Source: Macrotrachela quadricornifera
Taxonomy: Eukaryota; Rotifera; Eurotatoria; Philodinida; Philodinidae
Assembly (NCBI GenBank): GCA_022393335.1
Contig: JAJEKB010021302.1
Location: 1,178,517 to 1,242,516, forward strand
DNA length: 64,000 nt
Reading direction: 5' to 3'
This document shows positions 1-11,186 of the stretch, in pieces (within the stretch, counting starts at the first letter, position 1; every line of letters starts with the position of its first letter). A model generated the notes under the pieces. The model did not search any database. It worked only from the letters and a program-made list of their open reading frames with translations, and had not been told where the DNA came from. A program made the position numbers and the translations under genes.

Positions 1-205
1 AAACATTCCAATGCAGATGACTCATTTTGAGAAGAAACACGTACATACTTTACTACATATATATACATATTCTTTTTTTCTTTTCACTTATATGTGTCTG
101 ATGATGTTCTTAGTTAGAACGAAACGTCACATTTATTTTTAAATAAAATAAAAAATGATAGATAGTTTAATTACTTTTGCTTTTTCAATATTCAATTTTA
201 TACTA

Positions 206-900
206 TCAAACGATATTCATATTAATAAGAACTGGTGCAGTTGGTGAAATTAAACTACGAGATGAAATTGTACCATACAATAAGACACCTAGACTGTATT
301 TTTCTTGATGGACACTTTGTAGTGCGAGTGAAATCGTTGTTTTACTTGTAGACAAAATTATATTGTTTCTACTGAAGTACGTCTGCAATAAACTGACATG
401 ACCACTAAATTCAGTATTCACAGACTGACTCCACTTGGAATTTGATGTTGTTGGCTTCAATCCGAAATTCTTTAATGACTTTTTTTGCACTAATTACACG
501 TGCTTTGCGTTGCATTAGACTATTTTTTGTGAACGGGTTAGTTTTCAGAATTCTACTTTAATATCTGCTTTTAAAGCTCTTCGTTCACTGCCATAAGAAA
601 AATTTACATGGTTTTTTTAAAATAAATCATTCTATTTTTCGAATCGATTATCCTAATTTATCCTCCATGTGATCTTTAATCAAAGATATAAAAATAGGCG
701 TTCTGATCGTTTTTGGTCTTTCTATTCTTTTTCTTGCTTCAAAAGTACCATTTTTAATTGTATAGTTTACATAACGAATAAGGGCTTGTCTTGTTTGTGA
801 CGGTGGACAATCACTGCTCATTAATTCATTGGCAATATCATTTGACGACCAATTTTGACGTAATTTATGTAAAATTAAAATTTATTTCCAAAGTTTGTCA
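206..900 (-). pseudogene. decayed Tc1/mariner-type transposase
   Basis: Transposase remnant read on the minus strand. The 5' part (about 900-655) translates to a helix-turn-helix-like stretch (LRQNWSSNDIANELMSS, then KNGTFEARKRIERPK), a layout typical of the DNA-binding end of Tc1/mariner/IS630-type transposases. It then meets in-frame stops at about 650-600. The 3' part (490-206) is a 94-codon open frame containing GVLLYGTISSRSLISPTAP, which resembles the 'VMVWGAISSRGL' segment before the second catalytic Asp. The copy is broken by stops and a frame change and lacks the end of the DDE domain. It is probably a dead copy. The family assignment rests on motif likeness only. Confidence 0.6.
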
Positions 901-905
901 TATTT

Positions 906-2200
906 TGGAGACATTAGTGTCTAGTGGGAATGATTGGATTAGAGATGAACGTCAAAATCAATGATCCAATGAAAGTTTTATACGAAACCTTTTTAACTTT
1001 CAAAAAATGCAAAAAGCTTTGTAGGCAACCTTCTTAAGCTTCAAATTTTATACAAGATATTGTGCGAAACCATTTTAAGTTTTAAAAATTATAAAGAGTC
1101 TAATATGTAACCCTTTTTTCGTCTAAATCCTAAAATTATTTTCTATGAAACCATCCTATGCCTCAGCATGTGTGAATTGGTTAATACAAAACCTTTTTTC
1201 AAATTTCGGGAACTTACAAAGTTTTCATAAAAAGTCATATATATTATTAAACTTCTCTTGGTTTCTACGAATGCCTTTTTTTTCAGTGTGGTTTAAAGAA
1301 AAAAAAAAGAAAGGATTCGTGTCACAGAATAACATTTTCGCTTCCTTAGCATTTATGACTCGCTGTTTATTGGAAGAAATATGTTGTATAAGTGGTTGGT
1401 TTTTTCCGCAGGATGATTCATATGAGGTTTATATATAAGGCGACACTGCTTTCGCTCTATTTCATATTGACATAGTTCGTTTTTCATTTTTCTTTCATCC
1501 ACAACACCACTTAACTTCGTCATGGTAGTACAGCTCGTCATTTTGGCTGCGCGTGCTGCCATACTCAATTCAACACTACGAACTGTTGCGATGGCTGCAA
1601 TAAATGTTCTTAGAAGTCGTGGACTGTAAAAGGCAACCATGAGTGAGTTTAGTGACGCAATAGTTGCAGCTGGCTACAGCTCTTCAAAGTATCTTGGCTC
1701 AATTGCTGAAGTTCTATTTTGATACGACATACGAACAAAATATTAAACTCGATTGTGATTTTATGCTTTTTTCATAATTGAATATACAGAGCGATCCATA
1801 AGTTCAATCTGGCACTCGTTCATTGCGAATAATTGTCGATAGGAACAAGATAGAACTGCGACTTTAGCCGTTGAACAGGAGCATAGAGCATTATATTGAG
1901 AAGTCATTCGATCTGATTTTTCTGATAATTGAGATTGCACTGGTGTAATCTTGAAGCGTCCAACAGCACTCACACATGTGCATATGAATTTATCGAATAA
2001 AAATCGCAGTATTATATACTTAACTCATTCGCCACGACAGATCCCACGAGTAGGATCTACTGGAACTTCAGGAGAAACTCAATAGTAAAACAATTTGTTC
2101 CTTTATTTTCTAGTGGAAGACTGCACATAGTATATTAACTAGCGCGGCTCACTATTGTTGGAACTATTTATTACATAGGATGATGTTTTTCATTGAAGCA
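906..2200. other. intergenic, no gene seen
   Basis: Several short open frames occur on both strands but show no domain, codon pattern or splice context. The sequence is AT-rich, with a purine-rich run near 1290-1310. I see no element ends. Confidence 0.5.
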
Positions 2201-2203
2201 CTC

Positions 2204-2916
2204 ACGAGGGAAGGTCTCCAACTTTTCACTCGCTTTTGAACCGGGTACATGCTCAAACGATAGACCTCAGTGAGTTATTAAACACCCTACAAGGATTCGG
2301 TTGTCTAGGTCTCCTGAGCAGAGATATACAATTATTACTACTACTAGTTTTGCTGTACTATTCTACTAATATATATAATATCTTGACTAAAAATACTCTG
2401 ATCTGGTTCAAATCTATATCAATAGTATGGTACTCAGTACTGATTAAGATCCTAGAGTTTGAAGATAAATCTATCCATCCTATTGAAGATACAAATATTA
2501 ATTCATCTGATATTTCCAGCATACATTTCTTTTATAGTTAGCATGCATGTAGAAATATCATCTCATTCGTAAATGCTTTAGCTAATAAGAATTCGAAGAG
2601 CAAAGTCGCATACTTTTCACTATGGAGCTGGTATTGATATGCTGCACCCTCACTCTCGTATCAGTGGAATCAATATTTGTATCTTTGACGAAGACTATAT
2701 ATTGTTTTTTAATAATCAATTGGTATGTCAAACAAATTCGTATCTTTAATAAGAAGCATCGATTTATCTTCAAACTCTAGGATCTTAATCAGTGCTGAGT
2801 ACCATACTATTGATATAAATTTGAACCAGATCAGAGTATTTAATAACTCACGGAGGTCTATCGTTTGAGCATGTACCCGGTTCAAAGGCGAGCAGACAGT
2901 TGGGGACCTTCCCTCA
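2204..2916. repeat. imperfect inverted repeat, arms of unequal length
   Basis: The left arm (about 2204-2482) and right arm (about 2758-2916) are inverted copies. Shared landmarks include GAACCGGGTACATGCTCAAA and ATAGTATGGTACTCAG. The left arm carries about 107 extra bases (about 2289-2395) absent from the right arm; they lie between the near-repeats AAACACCCT and AAATACTCT, so the right arm probably lost them by deletion between short repeats. It could be a foldback transposon or an inverted duplication. No target duplication was identified. Confidence 0.65.
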
Positions 2917-3253
2917 TAAGTTGTGTTCTTCGTGTATGTCTCTTTTTTTACGTATCTTTTAATATCATTCTCATAAATAGTGCAAGAATAGGCAAAGAAA
3001 AATATGTTCGGATTAGCAAATGAAAATCTCTCGAGATACACATATTCGTTATCTATAATGCATTGTCGTCATCTACTGAATTAGACTTTTAGTTTATTTT
3101 AGTATACAAAGTTCAAACTCTCGATTTTCTAATGCTGTTAATAGCAATCTTTTTGTCTTCGATAAGTTTAGTTAATTATAATAAGAATTCTAGATTAGAT
3201 TGATTCATTGTTTTAGAGTCCATCTCACTGGTAATGTTCTTTCATCACAGATT

Positions 3254-3946
3254 TCAGAGATTTTCTCTTGAGTTCATCATGTATTTAATGGCATTCAATT
3301 CTCTTTCCAATTTTTGGATTTTCCCTTCTTGCTGTTGGTTTAGCTGTTCGAGTCATTTTTGCATTTTCGCTTGGGTATCCATACGGATCTTTAAACACTG
3401 CATCTCACTATGACCATTTTCTCTTTTGTACTGGGTGCCACAGTTATGGCAAGAAAGTTTAATTTTGCCACAAAGCTTTTCATGTGCGTTCCGATCTTTT
3501 TTTAGCAGCACCCGTGCACATCCGCTACAATTTTGTTTCTCGTAACCGCATGTCTGTTCATGCTTTTCTAATGCATCATATCCAAGTATTTGATCACATC
3601 CGTTGACACTATTTTTGCACTTTATCGTTAATTTACCAAGTAATTGAATAAGTGTAGGTGAAATGCGCTTTTCTGGTAAGTATGCACAATTATTTGGGCA
3701 TCTGGGCGCAGTTCGATCTTTTTTGCTGAGAAATCCAATTGATGGATGCTGTGACTTCAACCATCGATCCATGCAGCTACTGCAAAACGAATTTCGACAT
3801 CTGCTGCATTCAACAGGTTTCCAGAGAATCCCGTGACAAATTGGACAAGTGACTAGATCAATGATTCCTGATGTTACGCTTACAACACGCTCTGCATCTA
3901 AACCCATCTCACAAGTTGAAAATGTTGAATGAATATTCCTAAACAT
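3254..3946 (-). CDS. RING / TRAF-type zinc-finger protein with an in-frame stop before its coiled coil
   Basis: Probable E3 ubiquitin ligase or TRAF-like adaptor. The open frame from ATG at 3946 gives 197 residues. A RING finger occupies residues 34-87 (C34, C37, C47, C50, C55, C58, C83, C87; the usual His is replaced by Cys50). Three TRAF-type Cys/His fingers follow, starting at C110 (C110/C117/H129/C133), C140 (C140/C143/H155/C159) and C166. The frame stops at TGA 3353-3355, but the same frame stays open for 32 more codons (to TGA at 3254-3256) and reads as a Gln/Glu/Leu-rich coiled coil (LEQLNQQQEGKIQKLEREL), which commonly follows TRAF fingers. I therefore mark the feature out to 3254 and read the internal TGA as a recent nonsense change, or a sequencing error. 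It is a single exon; no upstream exon was recognised. Confidence 0.75.
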
Positions 3947-4564
3947 TTATATACTCTTATTAAAGACATAGTTATCAATATGATCTTACAACGATTTAGA
4001 CATTGACAAGATAAGATAAAAATAGGTTCTTCACTCAAAACAGGATATTCTACCGTCTGATTTTTTGACTATTCTCAAAAGAAATACATAAATTTAAAAT
4101 AAAACTTATTTGGTATATTTTTGTGCACACAACTATAAGGTAAGCTCGGGAAGTAAGAGCACAGCTTGCAATAACTGTAACGATCAACTAGGAATATATA
4201 TACATTACTTTTCCGCTTTTGAACGTGTGTGAAAATGACTTTGCTCGTTTAAAAAAGCTTTATACTTACTTCCTCTGAAATTATAAATAGCTCTATGAGT
4301 AAGACAAAATTTTCCAACGTGATGACATCTTCACTTTCTCCCGTTGAGCTCACAGCAAAAAGAGATTTGTGTCAATACTATACACACCGTAGTCATAGTT
4401 GCAGACAAATACAAACAATTTCTTTTTCTTTCGTAAAAGGCTTATGTTTACATTACATATTCTGTCGACTGTTAAGTATTGATTTTCAGATTACCACATA
4501 TGGAAAGAGTGACTATCAAAAAAAGTAAATTGAATGGAAGTATAGCGTGAAGGTAAGGTGTAAA
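3947..4564. other. intergenic, no gene seen
   Basis: Upstream flank of the RING gene. A 77-codon open frame at 4295-4528 has no recognisable features and is not supported as a gene. Confidence 0.45.
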
Positions 4565-4975
4565 CCCATGTAAAAAAAAACGACAAAAGATCTGATTTTA
4601 ATCGATTTTTGTTTGATGAAAAATCGATTATTTTGCTTTTAATCCATTGTAATCAGGATAGTGGAAGAATGAATAAGTACCAATTGGTGTCATCTCATGA
4701 AGTATGATACATGTATCAGAGGTTGGTCTAGCATTATACTACCTATTTGTCGACGCAAGGAATCTGAAGAGCCAATTAAAAACTATGATTTCTAAGTCAA
4801 AGCTCACGAAAAACGCGTTTTTCACTTATCAGGATTAAAGTCAATTAAAAGTAGAATAATCAATTATAATCGATGAAAAATAGAAAATCTAATTTAAATC
4901 GTGCCATTTTAATCGATTTCTCATCAAAACAAAAATCGATTATAATCAGATCTTTTGTCGTTTTCTTTACATGGG
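4565..4975. mobile_element. MITE with CCCATGTAAA termini, AA target duplication
   Basis: A 411-bp foldback element. The left end CCCATGTAAAAAAAAACGAC is mirrored at the right end (GTCGTTTTCTTTACATGGG). The arms continue through AAAAGATCTGATTTTAATCG. Both ends are flanked by AA (or AAA), read as the target duplication. There is no coding capacity. It shares its terminal bases with the element at 23154-23459 but not its interior. Confidence 0.8.
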
Positions 4976-5474
4976 AAATGGTGAAAAGATGAATCACTCT
5001 CCCAGTTTTCTTCCTTCTTCAATTACATTTCGATGCAAATATTGGAGCTTCATGAATTTGAATTCTGTTGAGAGACTAATTCAAAGGATGGGAAACAGTT
5101 TTGTGGATAAACTATCACTCCTCCTTTGACAAAGCTTAAAATCGGATTATTTTCCTCTAGGCAAACCATGAACCGTAAATATTTTAACCATATCAATTTA
5201 TCAGTGAGACTTTTTATTTGGCTCTCGTATATCTCATTTTCTCCACAGACAATGTTAGTAAAATACGATAAAATTGTATACAATATCAAACATAATGAAA
5301 TAATTTAATTTCGTCTACGTTAATATAATCTAAACGTATTTGTTTTCTAGATGAAGAATATATAAATTTCAAATTATTAAAATGGATAAAATAGAGGTTT
5401 TAATATTTGTTTTATTTATTTTATTTAAATAAAACTTGGAGAAAAGTTGAATATGTTCTTGTCAATAAATAATT
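4976..5474. other. intergenic and 3' flank of the TIL gene
   Basis: Short overlapping frames on both strands (5050-5308) have no recognisable content. The stretch just below 5475 (minus-strand downstream of the TIL gene) is A/T-rich with AATAAA-like words, as expected for a polyadenylation region. Confidence 0.4.
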
Positions 5475-5964
5475 TTATTTGGGACATTGATCACGTCTAA
5501 TGCATGGACTGTTAGGACTATTATCCCGACGAATATACATTGGACCCTTACAGAAACAACCTTGAACACAATTTGCTGTGCATATTTCTGGTTTTGAATT
5601 GCAAGTTTCAACACAAGCTGATCCACAACTTTGAAATTCTTGATATGCACCACAAAGTTGTGTATCATCTTTTCTTTTACACATCTCTCGTTTTATGCAA
5701 GGACTTCCAGGTGAATCATTTTCACGAACATATCCAGCTTCACAGAAACATCCACTCTTGCATACCATTATACATATTTGAGGTTTACGATCACATGTTT
5801 CAGTACAAGCTGATCCACAACCGTTATATCTTTCATTTTTACCACATACTTGGCCTAATTAATTAAGAAATAGTTTTTTAATTTCGAAAATTTTATTTTT
5901 TACTTTGTCCTTGAACAGTAACCACTAATAATAATAGAATGCATGCATATTGAATGGAAGCCAT
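5475..5964 (-). CDS. secreted two-domain TIL (trypsin inhibitor-like) protein
   Basis: Two exons on the minus strand: 5904-5964 and 5475-5854, joined across a 49-nt GT-AG intron (5855-5903), giving 146 residues. The start ATG at 5964 gives a clear signal peptide (MASIQYACILLLLVVTVQG). Two TIL domains follow, each with ten cysteines: about residues 24-79, ending ...SPCIKREMC, and about 86-143, ending ...SPCIRRDQC. The CFC pair and the RENDSPGSPC / RRDNSPNSPC segments are typical of the family. Such proteins inhibit serine proteases or protect secreted proteins outside the cell; the target here is unknown. The intron interrupts the codon between signal peptide and first domain (AG|C, Ser). An open frame starting inside domain 1 (Met at 5768) is not the true start. 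Confidence 0.88.
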
Positions 5965-7191
5965 GACTTATTTTTGATAAATCAAAATTTGCCAATGAAA
6001 GGCTGTTTTTATATAAATGGTCTTATCTCATTTATATTTGCTCTTACAATATCAAGATAACAACAGTCAATAATCAAAGCTTCTAATCGTTGGTTATTTT
6101 CTATCAATAAAGAAAAATAAAATACGTTGGGAACATGCATATGTTTTATTATACACATCAAGGTTATTTTTTAATATTAAAATCAAACTTTCTTTTTGGA
6201 GTCAAAACCTTTATTTCAATAAAAAATGTTAGAAAAAAGAGAAAAGAAACACAATCAGGACATTAAACAAAATGTTACATAGAGGCTGATAAAATAACAA
6301 CGTAGAAGCACATGACATAAGTCTTATGTCTCAGAGAGAAAAGGATGTTTGTTGATATATATTATAGGAGTGTTGATAGTGATAGAGAATGATGACAGAT
6401 GAAAAATTGCATACTTGATATCTTAAAGAATGACAGTCAAACGTTCGTCTATAAATTATCTATCTTGTTTCTTAAAAAATGCTCTTGGAGCTAAAGGCAT
6501 AAAGTTGCAATGTCCCCCGCTCCTGAGTTCACCCCTTTTTATTCCAAATATGACTCCCAAGTCAGCCTTGTCTCCCGCTACGAAAACAATTTTTCTTCTC
6601 ATTTCCTTTTGGTTAACTGCCTGTACTTCAAATTTACAGAGGAAAAAGCACTGTAGTAAACGAAAAGCAATAATATCTTGAAACAATTTCGTTTTGTGAT
6701 CATTTCTTTTCTTACCTCTCCGCTAAGTCACTGTCTCAACGATGCACTAGTGCGCTTCGTACTGATACATACGTCGAACCAATCTTTGTGAATCACGTTC
6801 TTAGCGGTTCATATTTTAGTCTCGCTCATAACTCAAGCTCAAGCGTATTTCCTCCTACATCATAGATTCTACTTTGGGCTATAGTAGGAGCCGTCGTTCT
6901 TAGCTATTTTCGTTGTTGAATTATTGAAGGAGCAATCAAAACCGAACTTTTGAGTTCCTTTGATGAGACTATACCGCGAGAAGGATCTCTTGATCTTTCT
7001 CTGGATGACAGAGTATGCAGATATATATGCAGAAATTTCTGGTCATATATGTTCTATATGCTAAAAAATGGCTAGCAGCGGATTTCAAATCTCCAATTAA
7101 ATGCTGCAATCTAGTTTTTTTTTATTATTTTATTAAATTTAAAGGAATGCTAGTTGAATATATATGATGTATAAAAATGTCTGAAAAGATA
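5965..7191. other. intergenic, no gene seen
   Basis: Upstream of the TIL gene and downstream of the SET/MYND gene. Overlapping open frames at 6430-6686 on both strands have no recognisable features. The stretch 7100-7145 (3' of the SET/MYND gene) is rich in AATAAA-like words, consistent with its polyadenylation region. Confidence 0.45.
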
Positions 7192-8427
7192 TTATCGTAA
7201 TTGTCTACATGCTTCACAATGCATAGATTTTTCATTATTTGGAATAAACCATCCTTTACATTTCGATCTTGTACATTTAAGTTGTTTTACCAAATTCATA
7301 TATGAAATATCAAGAATTCCTTTTGATTCATTTGCACAACGTTGACAATTACAATCAAAAAAAAATTCATCTTTTAATTTTTGTTTTCGTTTTTCTGGAC
7401 TATTTATAATATCATTAGAATTAATTTGTTCATTTATATAAAGTTGATATTCTCGTTCTAAATAACTGTAAAATACTTCGTCACCTTTTTTTATTGATCG
7501 TGTTGCAAAGAATACAACATCACCGACATGATAATTATCTTTATTATATTGAACTGGAAAACGTGCTAAATTTGGTGAACATGAATGATTAACAAATGCA
7601 GCCGATGGATACATTCCCATAGCATATGTTGATGGAGGATTAAAATATCCTTCAAGAATAAATGTTATATGAAATAATGCATTTATTTCTTCAATACAAA
7701 TAAGTATAAAGACTTTTTTTAATAGACATTTTATTAATTGAATAATATTCGAATCATTTGAAATAAAAACTGAACGAATCATATCATTTATCCATGTATC
7801 ATAATTATTAATATCGAATTTGTCTATATCTGTACTATGAGGAAGAAATGATTGAATAATATCAATAAATTCTTGATTGTCTTTTGTAATATGATGAATG
7901 AGTTTAGTTAATATATATTCAGTTAGAATCTTTGCCACAGTTTCAAATTCTTTTATTTTGTCAATGTTAAAGTCCTCAAAATGTGATCTTCCAATCCAAA
8001 TATCTTCAATTGATATATCATATTGTTTACCTAACATTTCCTGTAATCGATGTGTAAGCATACGCATAACTAATCGTGTATAATTAATAACTTCATCATT
8101 ATAACCAAAATCTTTTAAAGAATATATTTTATTCATAAATAAACATTCATATTGATGAAATTCATTCCAATGTTCTTTTTCACATTTATCCGAACAATAA
8201 TACACATTAAAACAATTTTGTCGACATGGAATCATTTCATTTATTTTACTTTGCTCTTTTGAAATATGCATACAATTTGCACATAGATATTCTTTTTCTG
8301 TAACATATGGAACGATAATATATGGTTTCCATACAAATAGAATGTCTCCTTGAGATACATCTTCATTTGTAATCATACATCGACCTTTACCTTCTTTGTA
8401 GACAAGTTCAACTTTGCTTGAATTCAT
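7192..8427 (-). CDS. SMYD-like SET and MYND domain protein
   Basis: Putative protein-lysine methyltransferase, 411 residues, single exon. The split SET domain starts at about residues 8-38 (EGKGRCMITNEDVSQGDILF). It is interrupted by a MYND zinc finger (C49, C52, C68, C72, C78, C82, H91, C95) and resumes with the S-adenosylmethionine-binding motif NHSCSPN (280-286) and GDEVFYSYLE. A Cys-rich post-SET follows (C359, C361, C364), then a second Cys set (C385, C390, C404, C407), and the protein ends there. SMYD proteins usually carry a C-terminal helical/TPR-like domain after post-SET, which is missing here. The second Cys set resembles the SMYD4 branch. A TAA lies just upstream of the ATG and AATAAA-like words follow the stop, so the frame appears complete rather than cut. 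Substrate unknown. Confidence 0.85.
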   Translation of the reverse strand: MNSSKVELVYKEGKGRCMITNEDVSQGDILFVWKPYIIVPYVTEKEYLCANCMHISKEQSKINEMIPCRQNCFNVYYCSDKCEKEHWNEFHQYECLFMNKIYSLKDFGYNDEVINYTRLVMRMLTHRLQEMLGKQYDISIEDIWIGRSHFEDFNIDKIKEFETVAKILTEYILTKLIHHITKDNQEFIDIIQSFLPHSTDIDKFDINNYDTWINDMIRSVFISNDSNIIQLIKCLLKKVFILICIEEINALFHITFILEGYFNPPSTYAMGMYPSAAFVNHSCSPNLARFPVQYNKDNYHVGDVVFFATRSIKKGDEVFYSYLEREYQLYINEQINSNDIINSPEKRKQKLKDEFFFDCNCQRCANESKGILDISYMNLVKQLKCTRSKCKGWFIPNNEKSMHCEACRQLR

Positions 8428-10281
8428 TTATTTATTTTGATGAATAAATTCAATTATCTTAATGTCTTCTAAAAAATAAATACAAGCAATTGCTTCAAAC
8501 TAGACCATTCATCTATACTACGTTCCGTTGTGTAAAGATGCACAGAATGCGTGTTTTTTCATCTCACTGTATAGGAGTTAGACAATAATATGAGAAACAG
8601 AGATGTGCCCTGCCTTATTATCAAATATGGTTCGGACTTTTGGCAGCCGCGTCTTAGCGCCTCAGATATATTAAGTTTTCTTTTTTAGGTTTAACATTAA
8701 GAGACAAGTAAACTGATATCTCTGTTAAGTAGTCACATATAGCAAATATTATATCACTTTAAATGTAAATGAATGTAGCGAAAATTTATTTGAATAATTA
8801 ATTAGTGATTACAACACCCGCGTTTGTTTTTTTTTTGAAAGCTACTGAAATAACACCGCTATTCGGGGATAGCCACCATCTTCTTTATCGTTGTAATCTG
8901 ACATTTTGATCACTAATTTGTCTCTAGCTTTAGGAAAAATACTAAATATCTCTCCACCATTGAGATTTATTAGTGATTTTATAGAACCATAGCTGAATAT
9001 TAATTCTTAAAATTAATCTAGACTTCAATTTGTATAAATTGAAGTATAAAATAAATTAGCACGGAAATTACTAACATATTAGTGTATATATAAAAAAAAC
9101 ATGCGCTCCCTGCAACTTCATACGATGGTGCGTAGGCGTCAAATATAGCATGGAGCAGTACGAGAGATACTTAAGGAGCCTTGAAAGAAATTATCCAACA
9201 ATAGAGAAGGTACTAATCATGGATACACATGAGTGCGTATAGAATAAATATAATATATAGGCTAAAATGCACATACTTACTTAAATCGTTATTGACAATG
9301 ACTAACGTTAAAAAAGAAGCAAAGACACAATTTATTTTATGTTGATATAAAATATAGGTATGATAATATACTTTACAGTCCAAACAAAGTACAAATGATA
9401 AGATAACGCATGACTGTGAGAATTATTTTATAATAAATCGCTTCAAAGTAACATATGCAAAGTATTTTAGATGGTCAATTCAAAATTTATATATTATCAA
9501 TCTACATTAGAATAGTCTACTTAAAACTATTAACATTTTTTTTTCTTAGTCAAGGGTCACACATTAAATGTCATTAGTTTACTTTCTTTGGAGTTGCTGA
9601 CTGATTTTCTCGTAGAAGTCAGCACAGCGTCGTCGAACATCGCGCGTAGATTCTTCTTTTTTTCGAGCTTGTGATCAGCAAATTTGCGGTTCATTTGGCC
9701 TATTGATTTTTGTCTTGCATATGATTTCAGCTTCTCGAGTAGCGTACTAAGCAGTAAAGATCTCACAAGACTTTCACAAAACTACATACTGATCATTTTG
9801 CTGATCGTGTAGATTTTCTTGTATATCAAATAGATATTTATCAGTGTCATCCAGAAACCAATTCAATTGCTACATTCTAATGACGCGTGAACTACTTCCA
9901 AATTTTGACCGATTCTCTGGATAAAAGTGTAAAGACAAGAGCGAGCATGAAAAAACTAGAGGGTTGGTCTGACTCGCCATATAATGATACGAAGAAGAGA
10001 ACAATAAGTAATCCATGAAAGCCAATGGAAAAGTTCATTTATTAGAAGTTAACTCTTGACAAAAATGGATATTTTCGAGACTTTTCCAAGAAAACTGAAT
10101 TGTGGTGAATGGATTAAATAAAATATTTAGAATTTATTATTATGTTTAGTATTTATTGAATAGGAAGGAATAAATGATATTGACTTTGAAACACAATCTA
10201 AAAAGAGTATTGAACTGATTATGTAGATAAATTAATATCTATTTACAGATATTTTAATTGATGAATCAGTTAACTGATTAA
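8428..10281. other. intergenic, no gene seen
   Basis: No domain or splice pattern found. A 69-codon minus-strand frame (9557-9766) is Lys/Ser-rich and unrecognised. A short inverted repeat around 9020-9046 (GACTTCAATTTGTATAAATTGAAGT) is the only structure I see. Confidence 0.4.
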
Positions 10282-10739
10282 CCCTTTCAGTTCCGGTGGT
10301 ACAAATATTTCCCACGTCGAAAACTTTCTAATCTTCAGATTTTTGAGAATCTTGAAGGAATATGTTCAATAAATGTTGGAAGCGAATAGAGATCCGTACA
10401 AAATTACACGAATGATAGAGTATACGTGAAAGATTAAAGATTATCCCGTGTCATATTTTTCAGTACCTTGCTTCTCTCAAAAAAAGTCATTTATTGTCAG
10501 AAATGATATGGGTCTGTGTCCAAAGTTATTCAATATATTTAAATATTTTTGTTGAAAAGAGCATGCCAACACGCAGGATAATAGAAAGTCGTTGTTTTAA
10601 ATTGAACTTTATTTTTATTGTGTATACAGACATTTATGGGAGATGTTAGACGCAAAATCAACTATTCTTTTACCTTTCTTTGATGAATATCTTACCCAAA
10701 CGTCATGACATAGAACAAAAAAATTCCGGTGTCAAAGGG
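10282..10739. mobile_element. piggyBac-type MITE flanked by TTAA
   Basis: A 458-bp element bounded by TTAA at 10278-10281 and 10740-10743. The ends are inverted: left CCCTTTCAGTTCCGG, right CCGGTGTCAAAGGG. TTAA targets and ends beginning CCCTTTGA are hallmarks of piggyBac-like elements. No transposase frame is inside, so it is non-autonomous. Confidence 0.78.
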
Positions 10740-10743
10740 TTAA

Positions 10744-11186
10744 TTTTCTAATGAATGTCTAACAAATGTATTCGTTATAGAAATTACTACTCATTTAAAC
10801 ATAAAACGCGGGTAGATATTTATGAACAGCTTTTGATAATCAATGTACGAATTAGGCCAGTGATTCATATATTGACACAACAGCATAACGAAAAGACCAT
10901 ATCGTAATTGAACTCTGTGTAGTTAGAAGTTATCACACTAAAAGTTATCATTTTTTTTTGAGTCCTTGTCCGCTTCAGACAAAATCTCAGATTCAGAGAG
11001 ATTGGCACATAGTTGTAACACAATATGTCTGCTAAGTCTCGTACCTTCTCAGGTACGTGAATTTTCCAATAGTGTATGGTCAGAGCGAAATCTTATCCAG
11101 ATATCTTTCTAAGTACTGGCTCCATAATATAAATACGATGAAAAGTTTGCATGCAATTGTTTTATTAGTAATCAACAACAGTGTAA
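10744..11186. other. intergenic, no gene seen
   Basis: Downstream flank of the minus-strand F-box/LRR locus; no features recognised. A 60-codon plus-strand frame at 11057-11239 is a shadow of the terminal LRR exon. Confidence 0.4.
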
